From assembly GCF_900108505.1 (NCBI RefSeq), contig NZ_FNWU01000005.1, positions 90,914 through 154,913 of the forward strand: 64,000 nt of DNA. Reading direction: 5' to 3'. The position numbers and the translations under genes are program-made. Under the pieces are notes generated by a model. The model was not told the origin of the DNA, searched no databases, and saw only the letters and a program-made list of their open reading frames with translations. The DNA is from Halopenitus malekzadehii (GTDB lineage: Archaea > Halobacteriota > Halobacteria > Halobacteriales > Haloferacaceae). The number at the start of each line of letters is the position of its first letter. Within the stretch, counting starts at the first letter, position 1. This document shows positions 17,600-26,772 of this stretch, piece by piece.

Positions 17600-17759
17600 G
17601 GAGCGGGGTGGAAGGAGCGTGTGACAGTGTTCCTTCCAAACGGATTTTAACCGGCCTTGAAGGTAAGTCTTCGGCGGCTTTGTGGGTCGAGTCCGCCGAC
17701 TCCCGGTGGATACAAACCACCAGTAGCATTAACTCACAGCCACCAAACCATCTGGCCCA

Positions 17760-17915
17760 ATGAGTGTCCGCACAGTACTTACCCAGCTACTGCTTGGTGA
17801 AGAAAGAGAAGTAGTCGTGGAGTGCCGCCAGTGCGGTGAGACTCTTGCCTCAGGCACAAATACGTGTCCCCAGTGTGGGTCAGATGAGATCGAGCGATTC
17901 GAGATCTCGGAGTAG
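17760..17915 (+). CDS. Small zinc-ribbon protein (51 aa)
   Basis: The ATG at 17760 starts 51 codons ending at TAG 17913-17915. The product begins with a short hydrophobic helix (VLTQLLLGE), then ECRQCGETL and TCPQCGSDEI, giving two CxxC knuckles. It resembles the zinc-ribbon tails that occur alone in halophiles. The dispersed repeat at 17947 lies just after its stop and could act as or mark its 3' end. Confidence 0.7.
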   Translation: MSVRTVLTQLLLGEEREVVVECRQCGETLASGTNTCPQCGSDEIERFEISE

Positions 17916-17946
17916 ACTGCCGTGTTCGAGAGACACCGGAGAGGCG

Positions 17947-17999
17947 TTGTTGAAGTCCTTAGTAGGTGATACGTTCTGAACCAGTCCGGTCAGTACAGC
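17947..17999 (+). repeat. Dispersed ~52-bp repeat, copy A
   Basis: The core TTGTTGAAGTCCTTAGTAGG followed by TGATACGTTCTGA and GTCAGTACAG aligns with copies at 29410 and 50887. It sits between two convergent 3' ends, after the 51-residue zinc-ribbon gene and before the stop of the minus-strand zinc-ribbon gene at 18019. Confidence 0.7.
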
Positions 18000-18018
18000 C
18001 AGAAAAGGAATCAGAGGC

Positions 18019-18222
18019 TCACGTAGAAAGGTCTGCGTAGAGTTGGGTCAATCCACACTCGGGACAGAGGAATGCGTCAAGGGAAGTATTATCGCCGATA
18101 CCGAGTCGCTTGAGAACCCCTTTTTCTCGTTTGGTTTTAACATAGAGATCTCCAACTCCCTCTGCGGTTACAGTCGTCTCTTCCATCGTAACGTCACAAT
18201 GGGGACAGTAGTGGTCGCTCAT
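18019..18222 (-). CDS. Zinc-ribbon protein (67 aa)
   Basis: The product has HYCPHCDV near the N-terminus and LCPECGLTQLY near the C-terminus, with a basic middle (VKTKREKGVLKRLG). Two widely spaced CxxC pairs suggest one zinc site. The shape recalls haloarchaeal short zinc-ribbon proteins with a C-terminal GLTQLYA tail. It probably works by protein or nucleic-acid contact; no enzyme motif is present. It lies directly beyond dispersed repeat copy A. Confidence 0.75.
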   Translation of the reverse strand: MSDHYCPHCDVTMEETTVTAEGVGDLYVKTKREKGVLKRLGIGDNTSLDAFLCPECGLTQLYADLST

Positions 18223-18359
18223 AGGGAGTTCTCACGGGTGATACAGGTATAGTTGTATCCTATGAACGATGACAATATGCTACCGTACTCACTTCGCACC
18301 GTCTACTTATCGTTTGATAGTCCCTCAGAAAACAGATGAATGCGGTGCTGACAGGGCAC

Positions 18360-18533
18360 TCACAGTGAACGCGCCTCGCGTGCGGTCTGAAGACCATACA
18401 CGACAGCCGTACCGCCGAGCACCACTAGCAATCCCTGCTGCCAAAGCTCACCGACATAGAGCACCGCAGCGAGACAAAACACGCCGAACATAATGTCCCA
18501 GCCCGCCCTGGATAGCGGCGATTTCCCAGGCAT
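18360..18533 (-). CDS. Small two-helix membrane protein
   Basis: The 57-residue frame starts best at the ATG of MPGKSPLSRAG at 18531-18533; a TTG ten codons upstream is less likely. Two membrane helices (about 10-27 and 31-48) are followed by a basic tail. The function is unknown. It is divergent from the multi-spanning protein at 18650, sharing a 116-bp promoter region. Confidence 0.5.
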   Translation of the reverse strand: MPGKSPLSRAGWDIMFGVFCLAAVLYVGELWQQGLLVVLGGTAVVYGLQTAREARSL

Positions 18534-18649
18534 ATTCACTATTTGGATCCCTCGCCTATTCAAATTCAGGGGTACTACCGGCGTACTGCGCTTGAATAGC
18601 AGTAATTGCTGATATGATTTCTTTATACTGGGATACGCACAGAGATGTG

Positions 18650-19513
18650 ATGCCCCCCATCCGATCCATTCTAGTCAGCCTTCTCGTTGGACTCGTCCAC
18701 GCGGGAACACTCATCGCTGTAGCACTGTCACTCGGATATTCAATTGGTCCATCCGAGTACACGATCCTCGGGATGGGGTGGCGCTATGGTGGTCTTGTCG
18801 TCGTGGCTGCAGTTCCAGTATGGCTTGTGTTCCGGTATCGAATAATCGCTCCACTAATCGCCCTCATACTGACTAGTGGCTACGTGTTCGGGATGGAACT
18901 CACGCCACCGGGGCCGACCTTTCGTGATGTCGCAGAGGTCGAACGGCTTGCTGAGCCGACCGGAATCATCGTCGTCGAGAACGGGTTGTATATCGCTCGG
19001 TATATGCTGAACGCCTCTGTCTGGACGGTTGGATTTCTGTTTCTCGGTCTGATCGAATACACCGTTCGAACAGGATGGAAGCGGCTTCCAGCAGTACCAT
19101 CACCGAGCCCGCTGATTTCGATCCCCGCGTCACGGGGACAGGCGCTACGCATTGCTACCGTCGGTGGCGTACTTCACGCGATCGTGATGCTGTGGTTTGC
19201 ACTTCGACTCGGTCTCACCGTCTCGGGTGAATTCGGCTGGCTGCTGTACGTCAGTAGTACCCTTGGGATGTGGATCCTCGCTGCCGTTCCACTGTATCTC
19301 TTAGTTCGCCATCTCGTGGTTGCGCCAGCGACGGTACTCACGGCATTTATTCTGCTTGACGTGCAGGCGGAGTTCACAGCCAGTCCCGACGACCCACACG
19401 CACTGTACTTCGGCGCATGGTTTCTCTACCTCGGCCTTCTCCTTATTGTGGCAGGAATCGAGGTTGGTCTTCGCCAGCTACAGATAGCACAACGATTGCG
19501 CGTGATGTCGTAG
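18650..19513 (+). CDS. Multi-spanning membrane protein, unknown function
   Basis: The 287-residue product has about eight hydrophobic segments arranged as two similar halves, each ending in a short conserved-looking stretch (IRYR/IIAPLIALIL and VRHLVVAPATVLTAF). I prefer the ATG at 18650 because a TTTATA box lies about 30 bases upstream; the ATG at 18614 would place the box inside the gene. The repeat of R(Y/H)-x2-(I/V)-APL in both halves suggests an internal duplication. No family is recognised. Confidence 0.65.
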   Translation: MPPIRSILVSLLVGLVHAGTLIAVALSLGYSIGPSEYTILGMGWRYGGLVVVAAVPVWLVFRYRIIAPLIALILTSGYVFGMELTPPGPTFRDVAEVERLAEPTGIIVVENGLYIARYMLNASVWTVGFLFLGLIEYTVRTGWKRLPAVPSPSPLISIPASRGQALRIATVGGVLHAIVMLWFALRLGLTVSGEFGWLLYVSSTLGMWILAAVPLYLLVRHLVVAPATVLTAFILLDVQAEFTASPDDPHALYFGAWFLYLGLLLIVAGIEVGLRQLQIAQRLRVMS

Positions 19514-19550
19514 TCACGCTTCAGAAACAATAGTCGGAAACGAGACTAAC

Positions 19551-20603
19551 CTACGGTTCGGTATCAAGTGGGTCTTCGAGTTGTCCCATCACGGCTTCCA
19601 GTGTATCCGTCGCGGTAAGCAGTCCAACCACTTCGCCATCCTGAATGATGAGCGCTAATTCTTGCCCCTGGGCCTGAAATTGGTCGAAGGCATCGCTCAC
19701 AGTCGTATCCGCTGACAGTGTCATCGGCGGGGCTGCAACTTCCTCAAAGGTTACGGTGCCTTCTCGGAGCCCATCGATGTTATTGATGATCGACGGCGCG
19801 TATACGATGCCCTGAACGTCAGTTAGATTATCGCCAACGAGCGGAAATCGCGTGTGGGGCGTGTGTTGGATACGGTCGAAGTTCTCTTCAATCGATACCG
19901 TCGTTGAGAGCGCAACGACATCCTCACTAGGAACCATAATCTCCTCGATAGAGATGTCATCAATATCAAGAGCGTTGAGTACCTCATCACGCCGTTCTTC
20001 CGGGACCTCAACCTCTTCAAGCATATCATTCAGCCGATTTCGAAGCTGCGCCCGGGTTTCCAGGACTTCCTCTTCGGTTTCGAGCCACGCCCCGGTCATC
20101 TCGACACCGAATAGTTTGAGTGTGCCTTTTGCGACCCAGTCACCGAATTTGATTAGTGGAGAAATCAGCCATGCGAACCAGTATAGCGGGCCAGCCCCGT
20201 AACGCGCAACCTGCTTCGACCGCTCAACACCGAGGTACGTCGGTGTTTGTTCGCCGTGAGTCAGATGGAGCATATTGATCAGGAAGAAGCCGAGGAACGA
20301 CCCAGCACCAACTGACGCGAGGAACGTATTCTCGAAAAGCGGCTCGAAGAGTGCAGCCAAGCCTGGTTCAGCGACGATCCCTAATGCAATGCTGGTCCCT
20401 GAGATCCAGATTTGACAGGTGGTGAGGTACAGTTCGAGATCGTTCGTCATCTCCCACGCTCGACGAAGGCCTGGTGTATCGAACTCTGATTCCGGGAATT
20501 GCCGCACGCGTGTCAACGCGAACTCAATGGCAACGAAATACGCATTGATGAGAATCAAAAACAACCCGGCTGCGATACGGAGAGAGATCTCAAGCGGGGT
20601 CAT
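19551..20603 (-). CDS. CNNM/HlyC-type membrane protein with CBS domains
   Basis: The 350-residue protein has three to four N-terminal membrane helices with the CNNM (DUF21) signature AYFVAIEFALTRVR, followed by a cytoplasmic part with two CBS-type modules (IMVPSEDVVALS and GEVVGLLTATDTLEAVMG). The family is associated with divalent metal (Mg/Co) transport or its control; the CBS pair binds adenine nucleotides in characterised members. The usual C-terminal CorC_HlyC domain is missing, so this is the short form common in haloarchaea. The ATG at 20603 is chosen over the preceding GTG. It is monocistronic and convergent with the gene before it. Confidence 0.88.
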   Translation of the reverse strand: MTPLEISLRIAAGLFLILINAYFVAIEFALTRVRQFPESEFDTPGLRRAWEMTNDLELYLTTCQIWISGTSIALGIVAEPGLAALFEPLFENTFLASVGAGSFLGFFLINMLHLTHGEQTPTYLGVERSKQVARYGAGPLYWFAWLISPLIKFGDWVAKGTLKLFGVEMTGAWLETEEEVLETRAQLRNRLNDMLEEVEVPEERRDEVLNALDIDDISIEEIMVPSEDVVALSTTVSIEENFDRIQHTPHTRFPLVGDNLTDVQGIVYAPSIINNIDGLREGTVTFEEVAAPPMTLSADTTVSDAFDQFQAQGQELALIIQDGEVVGLLTATDTLEAVMGQLEDPLDTEP

Positions 20604-20796
20604 CACTCCCGTGCTACTGACTCACTCACTAAATAAATACAGGAAATATACTAGGCAACGCACGTCCACCGTTTCTCTTGAGATTCAGTAGTCAAAGATT
20701 TTTCATACTCTAATTTATCAGCACAGGGTTTCGGACCGATTAGCAGAGAGTGTTGACAGAACAGAGGTCAACCAATAATCCGACCCCAACGACCTT

Positions 20797-21012
20797 ATGA
20801 TATACCCGATGGGATCGGTAGATATGCGCTGGTTCGTTCGAGGTCTCATATCCGTCATTCCTGGATTTTTCGTCGGGTTTTCTGTCGCGTTCGGCGTCAC
20901 CCCCGACCCGACTGGCCTTTTCCCGATCGTTGTTGGATTGATTCTAACAGTCGCGTTGACCACGGTATTCTACGTTGGTATTGATAAGGTAACTCCCACC
21001 GAACCGGAGTAG
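20797..21012 (+). CDS. Small two-helix membrane protein
   Basis: The product has 71 residues (62 if the ATG at 20824, MRWFVRG, is used). Helices lie at about 13-33 and 43-63, separated by a short loop TPDPTGLF, with an acidic C-terminus. The opposite-strand frame across the same bases is its shadow. The function is unknown. Confidence 0.55.
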   Translation: MIYPMGSVDMRWFVRGLISVIPGFFVGFSVAFGVTPDPTGLFPIVVGLILTVALTTVFYVGIDKVTPTEPE

Positions 21013-21281
21013 CCGTCGTTGTGTTCGTACGTCCTAGCGACCAATGGTTCAGCTTATTTTGTGTCTGAAAATGCGGGTTTCAATACAGTCTGTGGATACG
21101 TGAATCGGGACTTCCCACTCAGCAACCGCTTGTACGCCGACCACAGCTTCGACTGAACCCTACTCTCACGATATGTCGTACAACCACTCTGGCGACTGCT
21201 CGGGCACCGCTCTCGAAGCAAGAATAACACTGGCTACCGCTGAGCAGTAACTAATTTACTGATTGTCTATCTTCTCCAAAT

Positions 21282-22145
21282 ATGAACGGTCGGCACACCG
21301 CTACTGCTCTCCTAAATATAGCCCGACTCGAATTCCGCCGACACCGTCGCTCGCGCGGCACGGTCGGAACACTCGCTGGTCTCACACTGTTCTGTACGTT
21401 CTGGAGCGTCCACAACCTCTCTATCTCGGCGTACCCCCCGGACGCGTCGCTGAGAAACGACGGCGTGTTTTCGGTCGTCGCTCCTAGCCAGAACGTCCTG
21501 CTCCTTGATGCTGCCACCTCGGTCTTTGTTGGCCCGCTATTGCTCTGTGCCGGTGTTCTCCTCGGCGTGGGTACTGTCACGACGCCCCGTGCCGAGGGGA
21601 CACTACGGACGATTCAGACATTCCCGTACAGCCGGCGGAGTGTGTTCGTTGGTCTGGTCCTTTCTAGGGTCGTGGTCATCGCAGTCGTCGTCACTGTTCT
21701 CACGATCTGTACCGTCATCGCTGCATCTCTCGCTGGGGTTCATTTATCTTGGGCGGTGGTGTTCGGATTCGCCGTTCTCCTAACGTTCCATGCAGCAGGC
21801 GGTGTCGCGGTTGGCGCGATGGTCTCGACGCTTCGGACCGAGCCCATCGCGGTGTATCTACTCGGTGTCGTCGCTGCCGTCGGCCTGTTAGTTCTCGGCG
21901 GGGTCCTCTCTTCGCAGTTCATACAGGCCGGCGTGTTCGCGCCTCGGACCGCCTTCCACGTCGCGCTGGCCGGCCTGCATGAGGACTGGATGACGCTCTT
22001 CCAGCAGGCGCTGGCGGACTCGACGGGCGACGTTCGACCGCTGTTCGGCTCTATGGTGGCTAGAATCCTTGTTTTGTGTGTATGGGTGGTGGTGCCGACA
22101 CTGCTCGGGGCCGTCGGCTACGAACGGGGGGACCTTGACCGATGA
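21282..22145 (+). CDS. ABC-2 type transporter permease (first of three-gene operon)
   Basis: The 287-residue membrane protein has about six helices. The N-terminal amphipathic segment NIARLEFRRHRRSRGT and the motif GTLRTIQTFPYSRRSVFVGLVLSR are typical of ABC-2 permeases in archaeal exporters. Its stop overlaps the ATG of the ATPase gene (ATGA). It pairs with the second permease at 23071, with which it shares the LRT(L/I)QTFP(Y/V)SR motif, so the operon probably encodes one heterodimeric exporter of unknown substrate. Confidence 0.88.
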   Translation: MNGRHTATALLNIARLEFRRHRRSRGTVGTLAGLTLFCTFWSVHNLSISAYPPDASLRNDGVFSVVAPSQNVLLLDAATSVFVGPLLLCAGVLLGVGTVTTPRAEGTLRTIQTFPYSRRSVFVGLVLSRVVVIAVVVTVLTICTVIAASLAGVHLSWAVVFGFAVLLTFHAAGGVAVGAMVSTLRTEPIAVYLLGVVAAVGLLVLGGVLSSQFIQAGVFAPRTAFHVALAGLHEDWMTLFQQALADSTGDVRPLFGSMVARILVLCVWVVVPTLLGAVGYERGDLDR

Positions 22146-23074
22146 CAAACGCATCCAACGATTGTACACCTGCAGTCATAACAGACGGTTTCACCAAACG
22201 GTTCGGCTCTATCACAGCCGTTGAAGGGCTTGAGATGACGGTTCCGGCCGAATCAGTATACGGACTGCTTGGCCCGAACGGGGCAGGGAAATCGACCACT
22301 ATCGACGCTCTGATCGGGCTCGTCCACGCTACCGAGGGGACGGTACGTATTCTCGGAATGGACGTTCGCACCTCGCCGGTCGAGATCCGCCGGCGAACCG
22401 GTATCTTGCCGGACGGGTTCACGCCGTACGAGCGCCTGACCGGCCGGGAACATCTTGACGCCGCCGCCCGCGCCAATGGCGTGACGATCGATACTGACGA
22501 GGCGCTAGCGCGGGTCGGACTCGCTGACGCCGCCGACCGCACCGCAGGCGGGTACTCGCAGGGAATGAGCCAGCGGCTGGGACTAGCGATGGCACTCGTC
22601 GGCGCACCCGACCTGATCATTCTCGACGAACCGGCGGCCGGACTCGACCCCCACGGAATCGAGATGTTGAGACGCATCGTCCGAGAGGAGCACGCTCGTG
22701 GCGCGACCGTCCTACTCTCGACACACCAACTCGCTCAGGTCGAAGCGGTATGTGATACGGTCGGCATCATCGATGATGGCCGGCTTGTCGCAGAGGATTC
22801 TGCGGAGTCTCTCCGGCGCACCGTCGGGACCGAGGCGACGCTCCGCGTCAGGCTTACTGGATCGATCGACCGTGCCCGCAATCTCCTTGGAGAGCTTAAC
22901 GGCGTGACTGGAGTGACTAAGGATGGGGACGTACTTGTCGTGCGGTGTGAGGCCGAGCAGGGAACCGCCGGTGTCATCGCCGCACTCGAACGCTCGGACG
23001 TGGGACTTGAATCGTATGAAAAATCGCTTCCTGGTCTCGAACAGGTGTTTGAGGCCTACACAGACGAGCAGTGA
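22142..23074 (+). CDS. ABC transporter ATP-binding protein
   Basis: The 310-residue ATPase has Walker A GPNGAGKST (44-52), a Q-loop-equivalent region near GILPDGFTPYERLT, signature YSQGMSQRL (138-146), Walker B LIILDEP (158-164) and the H-loop STHQLAQVE. The signature YSQGM replaces the usual LSGGQ, as is common in ABC-2 exporter ATPases. A C-terminal extension of about 80 residues could bind the permease. It overlaps the upstream permease by four bases and the downstream permease by four bases, so the three are translationally coupled. Confidence 0.95.
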   Translation: MTNASNDCTPAVITDGFTKRFGSITAVEGLEMTVPAESVYGLLGPNGAGKSTTIDALIGLVHATEGTVRILGMDVRTSPVEIRRRTGILPDGFTPYERLTGREHLDAAARANGVTIDTDEALARVGLADAADRTAGGYSQGMSQRLGLAMALVGAPDLIILDEPAAGLDPHGIEMLRRIVREEHARGATVLLSTHQLAQVEAVCDTVGIIDDGRLVAEDSAESLRRTVGTEATLRVRLTGSIDRARNLLGELNGVTGVTKDGDVLVVRCEAEQGTAGVIAALERSDVGLESYEKSLPGLEQVFEAYTDEQ

Positions 23075-23934
23075 TCGACCGTTCGTCGGCTCGTCGACTG
23101 GCGGCACAGGTGGGTCACGTTGCACGACATGAATTCTTGTGGCTCCGGCGTGGCTGGACGGTCCCAACCGTTGCCGTCCTGTTCGTTCTCTCGATTGTAA
23201 GCGTCGTTCGGCAGGCTGATCCGCCTGGAGCAGGGGGACAACCGCTCACGGTCCTCGCACTGGTCCCCAACGGCGACCCCCTCTCATCGACCGCGGTCGT
23301 TCTATTCACGCTCGGTCGCGTGCTGACACTTCTGCTCCCGCTCGTCGTTGTCGTACTCACAGCCGGAACGCTCGCCGGCGACACTCAGGCGGGTCGGCTC
23401 CGGACACTCCAGACGTTCCCGGTCTCGCGTTATGCTGTCGTTGGTGGGAAGCTCCTCGCCCGGTCGGCCGTTGTGGGAAGCGTCGTGGTACTCGGTCTGA
23501 TCGCGGGCGCGCTAACGTCGTGGTTTCAGTTCGGAGTCACCGATCCGGTTAGCTACAGCTTGTTCCTTCTCGTCTCGGTGGGGTTTGCACTGTCGTTGAC
23601 CGGAACAACGGTGGCCGTCTCGACACTGGTCGCGGCGCGGTCTCAGGCGATCGCTCTCTCGCTAGGTCCTTTTCTCGTCTTCGCGTTCCTCGGAGTCGAC
23701 CCGGGTGTCCCGTCGGTACTCCGAACGGGATTTCTCGTCCAACCCTACCAACTCTTGGTCGCGGGCACCCACAATCAGCTCGTCGCTATCCCGCGGGTGA
23801 TGGCAACTGCTCGCCCGCAGGCTCCGCTCGGTGGGCTTGTCCTCTCCGACGGAGTTTCGTTCTGCGCGCTATTCGCGTGGCCCATCACGCTCATTATACT
23901 CGCAGTGGGTCGATACTGTCAGCGGGACTTGTAG
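23071..23934 (+). CDS. ABC-2 type transporter permease (third gene of operon)
   Basis: The 287-residue permease starts at GTG 23071 inside the stop of the ATPase gene. It has about six membrane helices, a basic N-terminal stretch with HEFLWLRRGW, and LAGDTQAGRLRTLQTFPVSR, which matches the other permease of the operon. A haloarchaeal exporter of this layout could move a small molecule, peptide or lipid-linked compound; the substrate is not evident. A divergent or terminator-type signal was not seen after the stop. Confidence 0.88.
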   Translation: MIDRSSARRLAAQVGHVARHEFLWLRRGWTVPTVAVLFVLSIVSVVRQADPPGAGGQPLTVLALVPNGDPLSSTAVVLFTLGRVLTLLLPLVVVVLTAGTLAGDTQAGRLRTLQTFPVSRYAVVGGKLLARSAVVGSVVVLGLIAGALTSWFQFGVTDPVSYSLFLLVSVGFALSLTGTTVAVSTLVAARSQAIALSLGPFLVFAFLGVDPGVPSVLRTGFLVQPYQLLVAGTHNQLVAIPRVMATARPQAPLGGLVLSDGVSFCALFAWPITLIILAVGRYCQRDL

Positions 23935-24157
23935 ATTTTCTAGTCTGACTCGACGTATGAGATACGACTTACCGTCGTCTCACTTATATTTGGTATGTAC
24001 TGACCGATCAATCCGTTGTGTATGCGTCGCTCCGTGACGAGCACGACGGGACGACCAGTCAGTAAAATTCCGAATTCATGATGATAGCGTATCCACTATA
24101 CCCGCGTTATCTTCTGACCCTGCCGGATGTCTGAAGGTATGTGAGGTGACCGGGTCA

Positions 24158-24487
24158 TTAGTTCCTGTCGAGCTCTGCGGTGACTAGTACCATCCCAAAG
24201 ACGAATAGTCCGTAGCCTGCGATTCCCGCCGCGAACGACTGCTGGAACAGGCCGGCCGTACTTCCCGCACCAATCCCCCCGCCAAGCATCCCAATCTTCC
24301 GTGATGTTCCCTCGCCAAACATCGTTCGAATCGTCTCTACGTTGTTGAGCGCGAATGTCGTCGTCGTCCCGTATAGGAGTGGAATCATCACCACGAGACC
24401 GAGATGACCGTTGTCGACGACAAACGTCAGTGCCATCACTCCGATCCCGACAGCAGCCGAAAGGGTGTACCGAATGGACCGTCGCAT
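24158..24487 (-). CDS. Small membrane protein, unknown function
   Basis: The ATG at 24487 (MRRSIRYTLS) gives 109 residues and is preferred to the longer frame, whose first 19 residues are polar and unlike a membrane protein's start. Four hydrophobic segments are visible, the third with a glycine-rich GMLGGGIGAGSTAG. No family is recognised. Confidence 0.55.
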   Translation of the reverse strand: MRRSIRYTLSAAVGIGVMALTFVVDNGHLGLVVMIPLLYGTTTTFALNNVETIRTMFGEGTSRKIGMLGGGIGAGSTAGLFQQSFAAGIAGYGLFVFGMVLVTAELDRN

Positions 24488-24658
24488 AGTGGGGTTTCGT
24501 CTATGCCTTTCTTTACTGCTCTGTTGATTAGCAGTGCTGATCAAGAGTGGTCGGAAGTTGAGTCGGTTTATGAGTGGCTACCGCTACTGGTCTCCAGATT
24601 GGTCTCAATTCACAGCGGTTCAGAAGCCGCTATTCAACACAGCATTCTTTACGCGGTG

Positions 24659-25009
24659 TCAGATTAGCTGAGGGACTATCGGATATTGCCACGCTCGGCC
24701 TTGATACGCTTTTATACATGCTATTACCGCAAAGCAGATTGTTGCCGTCGCTATGAGTAGTGCCATTGCTACACCGGCGAGTTCACTTACTCCGAGACCA
24801 ATTATAACGACCAAGATCGCTACCAAAGAGATCGGGATATGCCAATTTAATGCATTAGCTGCGTTCGATTTCGTGAACTCATTATCGGACGCTAAATATA
24901 CAAGAGCAAGAGCAAAAAAGCCAAACAAAAGGCCAGCAATATGAACCAACGCTGCAATAGTGGTATTTTGATTGCTATGACTCTTCCTTCCAGTAACGTT
25001 CGCTGTCAT
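24659..25009 (-). CDS. DUF4870-type membrane protein
   Basis: The ATG at 25007-25009 gives a 116-residue protein with the DUF4870 order: TIAALVHIAGLLFGFFALALVYL, then DNEFTKSNAANALNWHI, then two more helices and the CIKAYQGRAWQYP end. DUF4870 proteins (also Tic20-like) are small three- to four-helix membrane proteins with no firm function. The gene is AT-rich compared with its left neighbours. It diverges from the winged-helix gene at 25158 across a 148-bp promoter region. Confidence 0.75.
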   Translation of the reverse strand: MTANVTGRKSHSNQNTTIAALVHIAGLLFGFFALALVYLASDNEFTKSNAANALNWHIPISLVAILVVIIGLGVSELAGVAMALLIATATICFAVIACIKAYQGRAWQYPIVPQLI

Positions 25010-25157
25010 GAGTACACTGTTTATATTTACTAAGACGAAAAGAAGGGTCAGGCACGGTTCCAAGTTATCGAACTGTGAATCACCGCTTATTATCTGTCCC
25101 AATGTGGGTCTGAATGACAATAGCGAGTAGAATGCGCCTAATAAACATATAGAGACA

Positions 25158-25505
25158 ATGACCGATGAGGAGTTGAGTGATGTCTTGAAGATCCTAGGTG
25201 ACGAACATTCGAGAAAAATTCTACAAGAAACAATGAAACGGCCAATGTCAGCTGATGAATTGAGTGATGTGTGTGATATATCACCACAGTCGGTCTATCG
25301 TCGGACAGACAAACTCTCGTCTTATGGACTTTTAGATACAGAAATGGAATATGACGAAGACGGCCACCATTTCCAGACTTATACCGCCGATCCAACTCAG
25401 ATTGTGATTGGTATCTCTGAAGAGAATGCTGATGTGACTATCAGTAAACGGGAAAAGATGACCGACCGTTTTAGCGAATTTATTAACCAAGTGAGAGATC
25501 AATGA
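25158..25505 (+). CDS. ArsR-like winged-helix regulator
   Basis: The 115-residue protein has a winged helix-turn-helix: LGDEHSRKILQETMKRPMSADELSDVCDISPQSVYRRTDKLSSYGLL. A short wing and helix follow. Its stop overlaps the ATG of the next gene by four bases, and that next gene encodes a three-helix membrane protein. Such winged-helix/membrane pairs are frequent in haloarchaea and may form a membrane-associated sensing couple, which remains inference. The AT content is elevated. Confidence 0.85.
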   Translation: MTDEELSDVLKILGDEHSRKILQETMKRPMSADELSDVCDISPQSVYRRTDKLSSYGLLDTEMEYDEDGHHFQTYTADPTQIVIGISEENADVTISKREKMTDRFSEFINQVRDQ

Positions 25506-25822
25506 TAGAGGCTGATTTATCACACCCAGTTGCAGTTGTTGGGTTGGCCTTTTCTATCGTAGCCCTTGTACTCGGTATCAGTACTGCGTATCTTGCTGTA
25601 CGTGGCTATCTTCGGAATGGTCAACGACCGATGTTATTCATTGCTGCTGGGTTTGTTTTGGTACTCTTGACACCATTCCTGTTATTATTCGTAATCATAA
25701 TCCCAATAGCAGACGAAGTTACGTTTTATGCAGTTAGTGCTATCAATCAGACTATCGGGCTATGTTTGATATTATATGGTCTCTGGACACCACGTACTTC
25801 CAGTATATCTAAAAAAGCATAG
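25502..25822 (+). CDS. Three-helix membrane partner of the winged-helix regulator (DUF7521-like)
   Basis: The 106-residue product has three to four hydrophobic segments, with YLAVRGYLRNGQRPMLFIAAGFVL in the middle, a pattern I associate with haloarchaeal DUF7521. It overlaps the stop of the winged-helix gene (ATGA), so both are made together. No catalytic residues stand out. It may anchor or modulate its regulator. Confidence 0.7.
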   Translation: MIEADLSHPVAVVGLAFSIVALVLGISTAYLAVRGYLRNGQRPMLFIAAGFVLVLLTPFLLLFVIIIPIADEVTFYAVSAINQTIGLCLILYGLWTPRTSSISKKA

Positions 25823-25866
25823 TTGAGTCTATTCAAGGGAATTGAATCTCTGGCATAAGCCTCGGC

Positions 25867-26772
25867 TCACGATACGATGCCTTGGACGTAGATGTGCGCG
25901 TAGGCGCTTGCCCACACGATTGAGAGTAGTTCACTGACACTCGATGAGATGAGGCTCAAAACGGGGTTCAACGAGGCCAGACTCATCCCCATCTCGGGGA
26001 GATATGTTGGGAGAAAGAGACTAGCTGCACTTCCAATAGCGATCACCCCGATAAGCATGAATTTCCCTCGGTAGTTCGTCGTGATGCGCCAACTCACGCG
26101 GAATGATTTGAGCGGGCCATACTGGCCGATGACACACGCTTCAAGTGCGAACCAGACCTTGTACAGGAGAAACAGAAACGGCACGGCAAAGGTGATTCCA
26201 CCGACCGCTGCAACGACGGGGAAACTGATCATATCTACCGGCGTGACCGGGAGCACACCGACAATAAGGAAGAGTGGTAGTGCTACGAAGAACGGAACTG
26301 TCATCACCAAAACCACGGTGAGAATGACGACTCCGACTAGTGATGGCGTCCGAGCGAGACTTCGATGTAATCCCTCACGTCTCGTGACGGGCTCACCGGT
26401 CAGTTCGCCGGCGACTATCGTTCCCACGTAGGCACGGATCAAGATGATGAACGCAAACGCCGTCAGGACCTCAACCACGCCGATTACAGGCATCGGAAGC
26501 ACGTTGATACTGTCCGTTTCGAGCAGCCGTCTGGCCAAAATGACCACACCCGCGAAAACGACGATTGACGGATAGGATCGAAACAGGCGAACGGACCAGA
26601 CTAACGCATCGAGAACGCTTCGACGAGTTGCGGGTATCTCGATGTTGCGGCATTCGAGACAGCCACAGCCATCGACATCGTCTCGGGCCTTGATCGTCGG
26701 TGCCACGTCACCCGTGGTTGTGTCGCCGGCAGTAGAAGTTCTTTGGACCGGTGTGTCGGTATGTTCGCTCAT
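25867..26772 (-). CDS. Six-helix membrane protein paired with ArsR-like regulator
   Basis: The 301-residue product has an N-terminal polar region of about 45 residues with a CGCLEC motif, then about six membrane helices. The middle helix pair with VGVVILTVVLVMTVPFFVALPLFLIVG resembles DUF7847-type membrane proteins of haloarchaea. Its start codon overlaps the stop of the regulator upstream by four bases. The C-G-C-x2-C cluster in the cytoplasmic tail could bind metal. Confidence 0.7.
   Translation of the reverse strand: MSEHTDTPVQRTSTAGDTTTGDVAPTIKARDDVDGCGCLECRNIEIPATRRSVLDALVWSVRLFRSYPSIVVFAGVVILARRLLETDSINVLPMPVIGVVEVLTAFAFIILIRAYVGTIVAGELTGEPVTRREGLHRSLARTPSLVGVVILTVVLVMTVPFFVALPLFLIVGVLPVTPVDMISFPVVAAVGGITFAVPFLFLLYKVWFALEACVIGQYGPLKSFRVSWRITTNYRGKFMLIGVIAIGSAASLFLPTYLPEMGMSLASLNPVLSLISSSVSELLSIVWASAYAHIYVQGIVS

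Noticed and set aside
20718..20963. Minus-strand 81-codon frame
   Set aside because: It is opposite a clear two-helix membrane gene on the plus strand, and its translation is basic and Thr/Arg/Asn-rich without a domain.
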